Both the position numbers and the translations under genes were made by a program. Below the pieces are notes generated by a model. That model was not told the DNA's origin. It made no database searches and saw only the letters and a program-made list of their open reading frames with translations. DNA of 64,000 nucleotides from NCBI RefSeq assembly GCF_002157835.1, contig NZ_CP020809.1, positions 1,612,001 to 1,676,000 of the forward strand. The letters are read 5' to 3'. Source of the stretch: Mycobacterium dioxanotrophicus (GTDB taxonomy: Bacteria > Actinomycetota > Actinomycetes > Mycobacteriales > Mycobacteriaceae). Positions 1-8,747 of the stretch are shown here, in pieces (position 1 is the first letter of the stretch; each line of letters opens with the position of its first letter).

Positions 1-1
1 C

Positions 2-301
2 GACACCGATCGCGGCCTGCTCGACGGGGACGCCACGCTGGACCGGGCGATGGGACCGATGCAGTTCATCCCCGAGACCTGGCGCCTGTTCGGGGTGGAC
101 GGCAACAACGACGGCAAGGTCAGCCCCGACAACTTCGACGACGCGGCCTTGTCGGCGGCCGGCTATCTGTGCTGGAACGGCAAGAATCTGTCGACGCCCC
201 GCGGCTGGATGAAGGCTCTGAGGGCGTACAACAACTCTGACCAGTACGCCCGTACGGTGCGCGATTGGGCAACGGCGTACGCCGGCGGCCACCCCCTCTG
301 A
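2..301 (+). CDS. Lytic transglycosylase, LpqU-like (C-terminal part)
   Basis: Only the last 99 codons are in the window; the gene enters from the left edge. The visible part has the GPMQFIPETW motif of SLT/lysozyme-like murein transglycosylases and a short acidic stretch (GVDGNNDGKVSPDNFDD) typical of the MltB-like type. The family cleaves the glycan strand of peptidoglycan outside the membrane. The position just upstream of enolase matches lpqU of M. tuberculosis. The lipoprotein signal cannot be checked because the N-terminus is missing. Confidence 0.85.
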   Translation, partial: DTDRGLLDGDATLDRAMGPMQFIPETWRLFGVDGNNDGKVSPDNFDDAALSAAGYLCWNGKNLSTPRGWMKALRAYNNSDQYARTVRDWATAYAGGHPL

Positions 302-328
302 CACGCCGCGCCGCCGGTCAGGCTCTAG

Positions 329-1663
<1,335 letters not shown>

Positions 1664-1694
1664 TCCGACCCGATGCGGCGGTGATCTGAAGACG

Positions 1695-2390
1695 ATGCCC
1701 GAAGCGAAACGACCCGATCCCAAGCGGCGGTCCCCGGCCTCCCGGCCGGGGGGCCCGGGCAAGAACGGCGGGTCGAATCGTCCCCGCGCCGGCCAGGCGC
1801 GGCGGCGGGTGTCGGAGCCGCGCCCCTCGGCACCGGAACCGGTGGCCGAGGAGACCATCACCAAAGCCATTGCGGTACAGGCCGAACAGCAAGCCGAGCT
1901 GCAGTCCGAGCAGCGCTTCGGGTCTGCAGCGCGGCGCGCAGCGATCCTGGCCGCGGTGGTGTGTGTGCTGACGCTGACCATCGCGGGGCCGGTCCGCACG
2001 TACTTCGCACAGCGGACGGAAATGAAGCAGCTCAAGGCAACCGAGGAGCAGCTGCGGTCCCAGATCGCCGAGCTCGAACAGCAGAAGGTCAAGCTGGCCG
2101 ACCCGGTGTTCATCGCGGCGCAGGCCCGCGAGCGGCTCGGCTTCGTCATGCCCGGCGATACGCCGTATCAGGTGCAGTTGCCGCCCACCGCCGCGGTGCC
2201 CAACGAGCCGGGGCCGATCGCGCCGGGTTCCACCACGCCGGCAGGCCAGCCGTGGTACACCTCGCTGTGGCACACGATCGCCGATCAGCCGCATGGGGTT
2301 TCGCCAACGATCGCGCCCGCTCCGCCCGCCCCCGGTGAGCCGGCACCCGGTGGCCCGCCCGCCCCGCCGCCGGCGGTGCCCGGTGGTTGA
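1695..2390 (+). CDS. FtsB/DivIC-type septum formation initiator
   Basis: A 231-residue single-pass membrane protein. Residues 1-80 are basic, Pro/Arg-rich cytoplasmic tail; a membrane segment follows at about 82-98; then a coiled coil (LKATEEQLRSQIAELEQQ) and the ARERLGFVMPGDTPY motif typical of DivIC/FtsB; the C-terminal 60 residues are Pro/Ala-rich. FtsB-type proteins link the early and late divisome. The ATG at 1695 is preferred over the longer in-frame extension, which would overlap eno. The long tails on both sides are common in mycobacterial homologues of Rv1024. Confidence 0.9.
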   Translation: MPEAKRPDPKRRSPASRPGGPGKNGGSNRPRAGQARRRVSEPRPSAPEPVAEETITKAIAVQAEQQAELQSEQRFGSAARRAAILAAVVCVLTLTIAGPVRTYFAQRTEMKQLKATEEQLRSQIAELEQQKVKLADPVFIAAQARERLGFVMPGDTPYQVQLPPTAAVPNEPGPIAPGSTTPAGQPWYTSLWHTIADQPHGVSPTIAPAPPAPGEPAPGGPPAPPPAVPGG

Positions 2391-2874
2391 GCCCGCCGAC
2401 CTCGAGGCCGTCGCGCAGCAGCTGGGACGCGAGCCGCGAGGTGTTCTCGAGATCGCCTACCGCTGCCCCAACGGCGAGCCCGCGGTCGTCAAGACCGCCC
2501 CCAAATTGCCTGACGGCACACCGTTTCCGACGTTGTACTACCTGACGCACCCGGTTCTGACCGCGGCGGCAAGCCGGCTGGAATCGTCGGGCCTGATGCG
2601 GGAGATGACCGAACGTCTGCAGCAGGACCCGGAATTGGCGGCCGCCTACCGGCGAGCCCACGAGTCGTATCTGTCCGAACGTGACGCCATCGAGTCGCTG
2701 GGCACCACGTTCACCGGCGGCGGCATGCCCGACCGCGTCAAGTGCCTGCATGTGCTGATGGCGCATTCGTTGGCGAAGGGGCCCGGGGTCAACCCGCTCG
2801 GTGACGAGGCGTTGGCGGTCTTGGCTGTCGAGCCGGCGATGGCCGGGATTCTGGAGCGCGATACATGGGTGTGA
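2383..2874 (+). CDS. DUF501 family protein
   Basis: A 163-residue cytoplasmic protein of unknown function, the DUF501 family always found between ftsB and ppx in mycobacteria (Rv1025 position). The start is taken as GTG at 2383, overlapping the end of the FtsB-like gene by 8 bp; upstream in-frame codons are Arg/Pro-rich and belong to the other frame. Conserved-looking stretches are FPTLYYLTHPVL and GTTFTGGGMPDRVKCLHVL, which contains a single Cys and His. It overlaps the next gene by 10 bp, implying translational coupling. Confidence 0.85.
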   Translation: MVEPADLEAVAQQLGREPRGVLEIAYRCPNGEPAVVKTAPKLPDGTPFPTLYYLTHPVLTAAASRLESSGLMREMTERLQQDPELAAAYRRAHESYLSERDAIESLGTTFTGGGMPDRVKCLHVLMAHSLAKGPGVNPLGDEALAVLAVEPAMAGILERDTWV

Positions 2875-3815
2875 ACCGCGTCGGCGCAATCGACTGTGGC
2901 ACCAACTCGATCCGGCTGCTCATCGCCGATGTGGTGGCGGGTGCCCTGCGCGACGTGCATCGTGAGATGCGCATCGTCCGGCTCGGCCAGGGTGTGGACG
3001 CGACCGGTCAGTTCGCGCCGGAAGCATTGGCGCGCACCGAATCTGCGCTCGCGGACTATGCCGCACTGATGTCCGAGCTGAACGTTTCGGCGGTCCGGAT
3101 GGTGGCCACGTCGGCCGCGCGGGACGCCGGTAACCGCGATGAGTTCTTCGCCATGACGTCGCGCATCCTCGGTACCGTGGTGCCCGGCGCCGTCGCCGAG
3201 GTGATCACCGGTACCGAAGAAGCCGAACTGTCGTTCCAGGGTGCCGTGGGCGAACTCGACGCTGCCGGTGCGCCTTTCCTCGTCGTCGACCTCGGCGGCG
3301 GGTCCACGGAACTCGTGCTCGGCACCGATGGGGTGAAGGCCAGCTACTCGGCCGATATCGGATGTGTCCGGTTGACCGAACGCTGCCTGCACACCGATCC
3401 GCCCAACCCGGCCGAGATCGACGCGGCCCGCGCGGTGGTCCGGGACGGATTGGCGCAAGCGCTGCAAGCGGTTCCGGTCGACGAGGCCAGGACGTGGGTC
3501 GGTGTGGCAGGAACGATGACCACCTTGTCGGCGCTCGCGCAAGGGATGACCGAGTACGACGCCGAGGCTATTCACTTGTCCCGCATCGGTTTCGGCGCTC
3601 TGCGGCGAGTGTGTGACGAACTGATCGCGATGACGTCGGCGCAGCGGCTGGCGCTGGGCCCGATGCATCAGGGCCGTGCCGATGTCATCGGCGGCGGAGC
3701 GATCATCGTCGAGGAACTCGCGGCTCTACTCGGCGACCGTGCCGGGATCGACGAACTCGTGGTCAGTGAGCACGACATCCTCGACGGCATCGCGTTGTCC
3801 ATCGCGCCGCGCTGA
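2865..3815 (+). CDS. Exopolyphosphatase / Ppx-GppA phosphatase
   Basis: A 316-residue protein of the ASKHA ATPase fold. Motifs seen: GAIDCGTNSIRLLI near the N-terminus, GTEEAELSFQGA, and VVDLGGGSTELV (phosphate-binding loop). The family removes phosphate from polyphosphate or (p)ppGpp. It corresponds in position to Rv1026 (ppx2), the shorter form lacking the C-terminal HD domain, for which short-chain polyphosphate activity is reported. It is the last gene of the block; a strong hairpin follows 17 bp after the stop. Confidence 0.92.
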   Translation: MGVNRVGAIDCGTNSIRLLIADVVAGALRDVHREMRIVRLGQGVDATGQFAPEALARTESALADYAALMSELNVSAVRMVATSAARDAGNRDEFFAMTSRILGTVVPGAVAEVITGTEEAELSFQGAVGELDAAGAPFLVVDLGGGSTELVLGTDGVKASYSADIGCVRLTERCLHTDPPNPAEIDAARAVVRDGLAQALQAVPVDEARTWVGVAGTMTTLSALAQGMTEYDAEAIHLSRIGFGALRRVCDELIAMTSAQRLALGPMHQGRADVIGGGAIIVEELAALLGDRAGIDELVVSEHDILDGIALSIAPR

Positions 3816-3832
3816 CAGCGCCCCAAACAGCG

Positions 3833-3867
3833 AACGGCCGGATGCGGGTTTCCCGCATCCGGCCGTT
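3833..3867. terminator. Bidirectional terminator hairpin
   Basis: A perfect 16-bp inverted repeat (arms 3833-3848 and 3852-3867) with a TTT loop, sitting between the convergent ppx-like gene and the MPT63-like gene. On the plus strand it is followed by GTTG rather than a T run, as is usual in mycobacteria. It should stop transcription from both sides. Confidence 0.85.
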
Positions 3868-3883
3868 GTTGTCGAGCGGTTGG

Positions 3884-4936
3884 TTAGGACGTCGGCCCGT
3901 GGTTGCTGACCGGTGCGGCCGGAGCCGTCGTGGTCGGCTGGGCGCCTGCCGGCACCAGGTTGGGTTCGGCTGGGGCGGCGGGTGCTGCCGGCGCCGGGCG
4001 GCCGGGTTCGCGGCGGGCACGGTCGGGGTGCCTGCCGGTGCCTGCTCTGCGGCGGAACCGCGGTTGCGGCGTTGCCCGCACCCGTCGGCGCAGCAGCCGG
4101 AGCGGGTGCGGTGCCTGCCGGTGCCGGAGCTCCGGCGGGACCGGCGTGCCGTTGCTGGCCGGAACAGCGCCCTCGGCCGGGGTCCCGGTGGTGCCGGGGA
4201 CAGCGGCCGGCTGCGCCGCGGTGCCTGCCGGGGCAGGCGCGGTCTGGGTGCCTGCCGGAACCGGGGTGGCCCCTTCAGCGGCGGCGGGCAGATCGGTCGC
4301 GCGGCTTCCCGCGCCGCCGGGTGCTGCGGCCGGAACAGCGGCAGGCGTTGCGGCGGGAGCCGGGGTGGCTGCGACGGGCGCGGCGGCGGGTGCCTGAGCG
4401 GGGTGGTTCGCCAGCGGGACGGCGTTGCTGGTGCCGCCGGTCGCGGCCGGGGCCGCGGGGACGACGTTCCACACCGCCAGGTCGTGGCCGCCTGCGTTGT
4501 AGACAACCGTGGTCGGATCGGCCTCGGTGACGTCGAAGTACACCTTGCCGGAGGTCTTCTCACCCTGGCTGATGGTGGCCGGGTTCACGCCCTGCGGGGT
4601 GGCCACCTGGAACAGCGCGCGGTAGTTTTTGCCGTCGGCTGCGCGGGCGTTGAAGTTGGAGACGATCGGGGTGACCGAGCCCTCGAGGGCCTCGTTGGTC
4701 GCGGTGACCTCCCAGAGGGTGCCGTGCACCTGGTAGGGAATGGTGTCGGTGCTCGGCTTGAGGTCGGTGACGGTCCAGCCCTGAACCACGTTGCCGTTGT
4801 CCAGCTTCGCCTGGCTGCCCAGCGCGGCCGTGGTGACGGCGCTGTCATCGGCGAAAGCGAAGGGTGCGGCGCCGATGATCCCCGCGGCGGCGATGGCTGC
4901 TGCAGCCATGGCCGCACTGATATTCGTGATCTTCAA
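3884..4936 (-). CDS. MPT63-like (DUF1942) secreted protein with Pro/Ala-rich tail
   Basis: 350 residues as read. The start is a TTG at 4936 with AGGAG 9 bases upstream. Residues 1-29 form a Sec signal peptide ending AFADD. Residues 30-160 match the MPT63/DUF1942 immunoglobulin-like fold (GNVVQGWTVTDLKPS, VHGTLWEVTATN, GKVYFDVTEADPTTVVYN). The rest is low-complexity Pro/Ala/Gly/Thr. Within the tail, about 4142-3985, the frame yields Arg-rich sequence (LRHRQAPHPLRLLRRR) unlike its surroundings, while the other two frames in turn yield the expected Pro/Ala repeats. That suggests three missing bases that together restore the frame (see findings). MPT63 homologues are secreted; their function is unknown. 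Confidence 0.85.
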   Translation of the reverse strand: MKITNISAAMAAAAIAAAGIIGAAPFAFADDSAVTTAALGSQAKLDNGNVVQGWTVTDLKPSTDTIPYQVHGTLWEVTATNEALEGSVTPIVSNFNARAADGKNYRALFQVATPQGVNPATISQGEKTSGKVYFDVTEADPTTVVYNAGGHDLAVWNVVPAAPAATGGTSNAVPLANHPAQAPAAAPVAATPAPAATPAAVPAAAPGGAGSRATDLPAAAEGATPVPAGTQTAPAPAGTAAQPAAVPGTTGTPAEGAVPASNGTPVPPELRHRQAPHPLRLLRRRVRATPQPRFRRRAGTGRHPDRARREPGRPAPAAPAAPAEPNLVPAGAQPTTTAPAAPVSNHGPTS

Positions 4937-5087
4937 GATGGTTCACTCCTGAGTGTTCTGACGAGCCTCCAGGCCCCCGACAGTGGGGATGCTCACTACA
5001 GGGGAAAGCTAGCAGGTTAAGAGGTTGCTGTGGAACCGGAGTGGCATATTGCATCTTCGGGTTCAGGCAGTCAAGCTGCGGCCCCGG

Positions 5088-5348
5088 TCAGCGCGGCCAC
5101 AGATTATTGACGGTCGCGGCTACCGCCACCAGCGCAATGACCCCGAGGTATGCGATTACCAGCCGGGTGTCGCGCAATGCACATTTGCTGTGCTGTAACC
5201 CGGCGCGGCGTGCGCGGATGTAGCCGATCAAGCCCAGTCCAGCGAACACGGCAACCATCACTGGACCCACCAACCAGGCCAGCAGGGCCACGGTTGCGTA
5301 CACGCACAACCGCAGCGGATCGTATGGCTCGCCGGCCTGCTGGCTCAT
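5088..5348 (-). CDS. Small membrane protein, end of the Lgt-like/radical SAM operon
   Basis: An 86-residue protein with two or three hydrophobic segments (about residues 14-43, broken by a Pro, and 66-80) separated by a basic loop (RARRAGLQHSKCALRD). The ATG at 5348 overlaps the stop of the radical SAM gene as ATGA, so it is translationally coupled to it. No family recognised; similar small proteins are usually annotated as conserved mycobacterial membrane proteins. Confidence 0.75.
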   Translation of the reverse strand: MSQQAGEPYDPLRLCVYATVALLAWLVGPVMVAVFAGLGLIGYIRARRAGLQHSKCALRDTRLVIAYLGVIALVAVAATVNNLWPR

Positions 5349-6904
5349 CGAATCTCGATGAGTGGTAGTTCCTGCCCGACCGACAGCGACAGCCGTTGAC
5401 GTCCCAGTGCGGGCCAGGCTTGCACGGCGCAAAAGGGTGCGCACTGATCGGCCCCGTCCGAGCGGGTGCCGACGTGAACGCAGCACTGCACGAGACGTTC
5501 CTCGATCATCGTCGACATGTCCATGAACGGTTTGACAGTGAGGCGCACGACGCGTTCCCCGAGGAGCTGACGGATCTTGCGGCGCCTGCCGGGCAGCGCG
5601 GACGACGCGAGCGTCAGCAGCGTCGACATCCCCAGATCGCAGTTCTCGCAGATGTTGCGCCAGACGTCACCGATCTGTGGATGCGACAACGACGACTGCT
5701 CGGAGAGCAAGCCCAACAGCGATTCCTGCACGGCCTGACGCAACTGCCGCGGGATCTCGGTGTCGGCGATGCGGTTGGCCACCAGCCCGAGCTTGTCTTT
5801 GAGGCTGTCGGTGCCGATCAACGACACCAGCGACCGCCACCGGCCGGCGTCGTCGCGCACCAGATAGCCGACCGAGCAGCAGTGCGGGTGCGAGCAGGGC
5901 AGTGCGGTGAGATCGCGCCACGTCACGGCATCGCCGGTCTGGGGGCCGAGACGTTTGAGCACGCCGGTGTGGGTGAGCCGGTCGAGCGGATCGATGGTCC
6001 CCGAACGGCCGGAGCCGAATTGCGGCTGGACCGTCAGCCCGCCGACATACGGTGTGTCCAAAGCCAATTGGACCATGGCGCCGATCTCGTCGTCGTTGAC
6101 CCCGAGAGCCGCGGTCATCACCAGCGTGGTGAAGATCTCCCGTTCCGACAGGCGCTGCAGGGCTTGCTGTTTCGTCCGACGCAAATCGCCGCCACGGTGA
6201 TGCCGATGGGAGGTCTCAGACAACCCGTCGTACTGCAGGTAAACCTCGACGCGTTCGCGGTGTTCGGTCAGCAGGTCGAGCAACCGATCATCGGTGGCGA
6301 TGCGGACGCCGTTGCTGTTGACCAGGATTCGGGTGATCGGCCGGCTGACGAGTTCGCCGAGCAGCTCGGCCAGCGCCGGATGCAGGGTGGGCTCGCCACC
6401 GCTGAGCATCAACACGTCCAGACGACCGTTCTCGCGGGCCAGGCGTTGATCGACATTGGCCAGAACATCGGCGACCGGCACCACGTGCCGCAGATCCGGT
6501 GAACTGTCGGTGAAACAGGTGGGGCAGCGCAGATTACACGTCTCGGCGATGTCCTCCAGCAGAATGCACGTGTGCTGAGTCTGCATCTCCGGCAACCCGC
6601 GCAGATACGCCGACGGCACGGGATCGAAATTGCCTGGCGTATCCGGAGTGTGAGCCTTGGTCGGGGCAGTCCACTCTTCGAGGTAGGACAGGATCTCGGG
6701 ATCCTCGTCATACAGCGTGCGCACCAAACCGTGGCTGCGGCAGCCCCGTTCAAGCCAGATGCGGCCGTCCCGCTCGATCAGCATCCCGCTCAGCCGCGCG
6801 ACATCGGCCAGCGGCCGCTCAGGTGCTTCGTCGTGGCAGTGCGGGCAGAACGCGGTGACGTACCGGTGCAACCGGTCGCCGCGCAGGCCCATGCCCGCGG
6901 TCAC
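5345..6904 (-). CDS. Radical SAM enzyme, MJ0619/Tes-like
   Basis: 519 residues. The 4Fe-4S motif CNLRCPTC (Cys123, 127, 130) is followed by LSGGEPTLHP, the SAM-binding GGEP motif. In front is a metal-ribbon-like segment: FCPHC at 20-23, then an ERDGRIWLERGCRSHG stretch with Cys55. This arrangement is seen in the MJ0619 family, which includes archaeal tetraether lipid synthase (Tes). Further Cys clusters lie near CSHPHCC and in the C-terminus (CAPFC), which could hold extra Fe-S clusters. The GTG start at 6904 overlaps the previous stop as GTGA. The substrate is unknown; the operon partner is Lgt-like, which hints at a lipid or glycerol-linked substrate (inference). Confidence 0.85.
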   Translation of the reverse strand: MTAGMGLRGDRLHRYVTAFCPHCHDEAPERPLADVARLSGMLIERDGRIWLERGCRSHGLVRTLYDEDPEILSYLEEWTAPTKAHTPDTPGNFDPVPSAYLRGLPEMQTQHTCILLEDIAETCNLRCPTCFTDSSPDLRHVVPVADVLANVDQRLARENGRLDVLMLSGGEPTLHPALAELLGELVSRPITRILVNSNGVRIATDDRLLDLLTEHRERVEVYLQYDGLSETSHRHHRGGDLRRTKQQALQRLSEREIFTTLVMTAALGVNDDEIGAMVQLALDTPYVGGLTVQPQFGSGRSGTIDPLDRLTHTGVLKRLGPQTGDAVTWRDLTALPCSHPHCCSVGYLVRDDAGRWRSLVSLIGTDSLKDKLGLVANRIADTEIPRQLRQAVQESLLGLLSEQSSLSHPQIGDVWRNICENCDLGMSTLLTLASSALPGRRRKIRQLLGERVVRLTVKPFMDMSTMIEERLVQCCVHVGTRSDGADQCAPFCAVQAWPALGRQRLSLSVGQELPLIEIR

Positions 6905-7521
6905 TTGTACAGCTCGGGGTTGATGCCGGTGCAGAACCCGGCAGTGAACAGTGACATCAGGGCCCAGCCCACCATCAGGCCGACACCGAGTCCCCGGGCG
7001 TTGGGGTTACGGGACCGCAGCAGCGCCGCGCCACCGCCGAACGCGATGAGGGCCAACAACACTGCGCCGAACCCGAGTACCGTGTTGCTCTGGTTGGGCT
7101 CGACGCGGCTTCCCGCGGTCATGATGGCCATCAGGGCGATCACGAAGTTGATGCCCGCGTAGATGAACGGGCCCAGGATCACCATCGCTATGGAGATCCG
7201 GGGTTCGGGCTTGGGTGGGCCGCCGTACGGGTAGCCCGCCGGCGGGGGCGGATATCCGGCAGGGGGCGGAGCATATCCGGGCGGATAGCCGTACGGCTGC
7301 TGATGATCGCCCCGCGGAGGGAGGTAGCCGGGCGGCTGGCGCAGGTCGCCGGGGAAATAGCCGGGCGACGGGGGTGTCGGCCCGGCGGGTGATTGCGGTG
7401 GATAGTCCAGCGGCGGGTCGACCTGCGGCGCGATGTCCTCTTGGTAGGCCGGTGGAATATCTTGCGGGGCTGCGTCATCCGCGGGCTCGTCAGGTGGCGG
7501 ACCCGATGGGGGTGACGTCAT
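6901..7521 (-). CDS. Pro-rich N-tail membrane protein
   Basis: 206 residues. The first about 105 residues are Pro/Tyr/Gly-rich with repeats of the type GYPPPPAGYP; then three or four hydrophobic segments follow, spanning about residues 110-200. This architecture (DUF4190-like: cytoplasmic Pro-rich tail plus C-terminal membrane helices) is common in mycobacteria and carries no known activity. The ATG overlaps the Lgt-like stop as ATGA, and its own stop overlaps the radical SAM start, so it lies inside a coupled operon. Confidence 0.8.
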   Translation of the reverse strand: MTSPPSGPPPDEPADDAAPQDIPPAYQEDIAPQVDPPLDYPPQSPAGPTPPSPGYFPGDLRQPPGYLPPRGDHQQPYGYPPGYAPPPAGYPPPPAGYPYGGPPKPEPRISIAMVILGPFIYAGINFVIALMAIMTAGSRVEPNQSNTVLGFGAVLLALIAFGGGAALLRSRNPNARGLGVGLMVGWALMSLFTAGFCTGINPELYK

Positions 7522-8303
7522 GCCGGCACTTCCTGGTTGCTGGGTGAAAGGCGATAGTACCCGCGGCGATAGCCAAGCCACACCCGAACACCGATGATCA
7601 TCAGTGAGGGCAGCAGGAACCATTGTGGGCGGGTCAGATCCAGCCACACCGTTTCGTTGGCCCGGACGAACTCGACGAGGAACCGGAACACGGCGTATGC
7701 GGCGACGTAGATGACGAAAAGTTCGCCGGGATGGCTGATCCGGTGGCGTAGCCACAGCAGCACGACGAATGCGCAGAGCTGGAACGCGATTTCGTAGAGG
7801 AACGACGGATGCATGGCTGCTCCGGCAACACAGCCAGGGCATTCCGGTGTGGTGGCCGGCGCGTGTATGCCCCACGGCAGCGTGGTGGGCCGCCCGGGCG
7901 CTTCGGTGAGAAAGCATCCGATGCGTCCGATGGCCATGCCGAGTGCGACCGCCGGTGCGAACAGGTCGCCGGTCTTTCCGCGGTATCCGCCAAGGCGTTT
8001 GGCGATGTGCACGCCGAGGTAGGCGCCGAGCAGGCCCCCGAGGATGCTGCGCGAACCGAACTGCCAGGCCTGCGCCAGGCTGGGATTGGTGGAGAAGTCG
8101 AGGTGATGGGCCCATCCGGAAAGGCGCATACCGATCGCGCCGCCGATGAGGGCACCGGACGCGGCGACGACGGCCTGCTCACCGAGCGCGCCACGCCGGC
8201 GCGCCTCGTAGACGAAAACCACTACGGCGGCCAGCACTCCGAGGGCCACGAACAGGTCGTGCACCGGAACCGGCACCGGCCCAAGATGCCACTCGGAAGT
8301 CAT
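7518..8303 (-). CDS. Lgt-like (prolipoprotein diacylglyceryl transferase family) membrane protein
   Basis: 261 residues with about seven hydrophobic segments. The family core is recognisable: RSILGGLLGAYLG, GRIGCFLTEAPGRPTTLPWG, and HPSFLYE. True Lgt moves diacylglycerol from phosphatidylglycerol to a lipobox cysteine. Here the signature GRxGNF has Cys in place of Asn (GRIGCF), a residue reported as essential in E. coli Lgt, and the overall length is shorter than typical actinobacterial Lgt. It is probably not the cell's main Lgt, which in mycobacteria lies near trp genes. It is first in a four-gene coupled operon. Confidence 0.8.
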   Translation of the reverse strand: MTSEWHLGPVPVPVHDLFVALGVLAAVVVFVYEARRRGALGEQAVVAASGALIGGAIGMRLSGWAHHLDFSTNPSLAQAWQFGSRSILGGLLGAYLGVHIAKRLGGYRGKTGDLFAPAVALGMAIGRIGCFLTEAPGRPTTLPWGIHAPATTPECPGCVAGAAMHPSFLYEIAFQLCAFVVLLWLRHRISHPGELFVIYVAAYAVFRFLVEFVRANETVWLDLTRPQWFLLPSLMIIGVRVWLGYRRGYYRLSPSNQEVPA

Positions 8304-8350
8304 AGGGGTGAACCTATCCTTTGGCGCGCGGGTCGACCGCGAAAGACCAC

Positions 8351-8387
8351 AATGGCCTGCTGCCGGTTGTCCCGGCAGCAGGCCATT
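8351..8387 (-). terminator. Terminator after the Cys-rich peptide gene
   Basis: A perfect 16-bp inverted repeat (8351-8366 with 8372-8387), loop of 5. It lies 9 bp beyond the stop of the small Cys-rich gene and 47 bp before the Lgt-like start, so it separates the two transcription units. Confidence 0.85.
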
Positions 8388-8396
8388 GTCATGGAG

Positions 8397-8504
8397 TCAG
8401 CGGCGTGCGTTGCAGTTCGGCGGGTTGCCGCAGTGGTGGCCGCCGTCGCAGGCGTTGCAATGACAGGTGCAGGATCCCTTGCCAAGGGTGTGAGTGGTGC
8501 GCAT
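8397..8504 (-). CDS. 35-residue Cys/His-rich peptide, metallothionein-like
   Basis: A short gene with ATG at 8504 and a good GAGGAG ribosome site 9 bases upstream. The product has six Cys and four His in 35 residues, arranged SCTCHCNAC then GGHHCGN then NCNAR, a spacing suited to binding a thiophilic metal such as copper or zinc. It has its own terminator and a small palindrome (8537-8550) upstream, so it is an independent unit. Mycobacterial MymT is a copper metallothionein of similar character, but I see no clear alignment to it. The role is inferred only from composition. Confidence 0.75.
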   Translation of the reverse strand: MRTTHTLGKGSCTCHCNACDGGHHCGNPPNCNARR

Positions 8505-8536
8505 CGTTGTTCAACTCCTCAGGTGCCCGGGCGGTG

Positions 8537-8550
8537 CCGGTGTCGACCGG
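8537..8550. promoter_or_regulatory. Palindrome upstream of the Cys-rich peptide
   Basis: CCGGT-GTCG-ACCGG, 33 bp upstream of the ATG at 8504. It could be a repressor site or a 5' UTR hairpin. No regulator can be assigned. Confidence 0.35.
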
Positions 8551-8636
8551 TAGCAAACGCCCAAGCTAGGACGGGAAATCAACATATGACTACCTCACAA
8601 TAGTTCGGGTCACAGGGAAAATAAAGGATTCCCCAT

Positions 8637-8721
8637 GCCGAGCAGGCCCCCGCAAGCGGGCGGTACCCCAATGAAAGCACCCGACACGCCGAGGAATTGG
8701 GGACTCCCAAGTCTGCTCGGC
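8637..8721. other. Three-stem structured element after the CoA synthetase gene
   Basis: Nested inverted repeats: outer 9-bp stem GCCGAGCAG/CTGCTCGGC (8637-8645 with 8713-8721), inner CCCG/CGGG hairpin (8649-8660), and inner 7-bp stem CCCCAAT/ATTGGGG (8666-8672 with 8696-8702). The result is a three-way junction in either strand. It begins 27 bp past the CoA synthetase stop and lies far upstream of the Cys-rich peptide. It could be a terminator, a 3' UTR structure or a leader RNA; I do not recognise a known riboswitch consensus. Confidence 0.5.
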
Positions 8722-8747
8722 GGGTCAGCCGCCACGCCGGCAAACGC

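Noticed and set aside
3842..5020. Plus-strand open frames across the MPT63-like gene
   Set aside because: They arise from the GC-rich Pro/Ala repeat read backwards; no ribosome site or known domain.
8397..8504. Direct identification as MymT
   Set aside because: Composition agrees, but I cannot align the Cys pattern or length convincingly.
8637..8721. Cobalamin riboswitch or twister/hammerhead ribozyme
   Set aside because: The stems are real, but the conserved core bases of these families (B12 box, CUGAUGA core, twister UAA) are not found.
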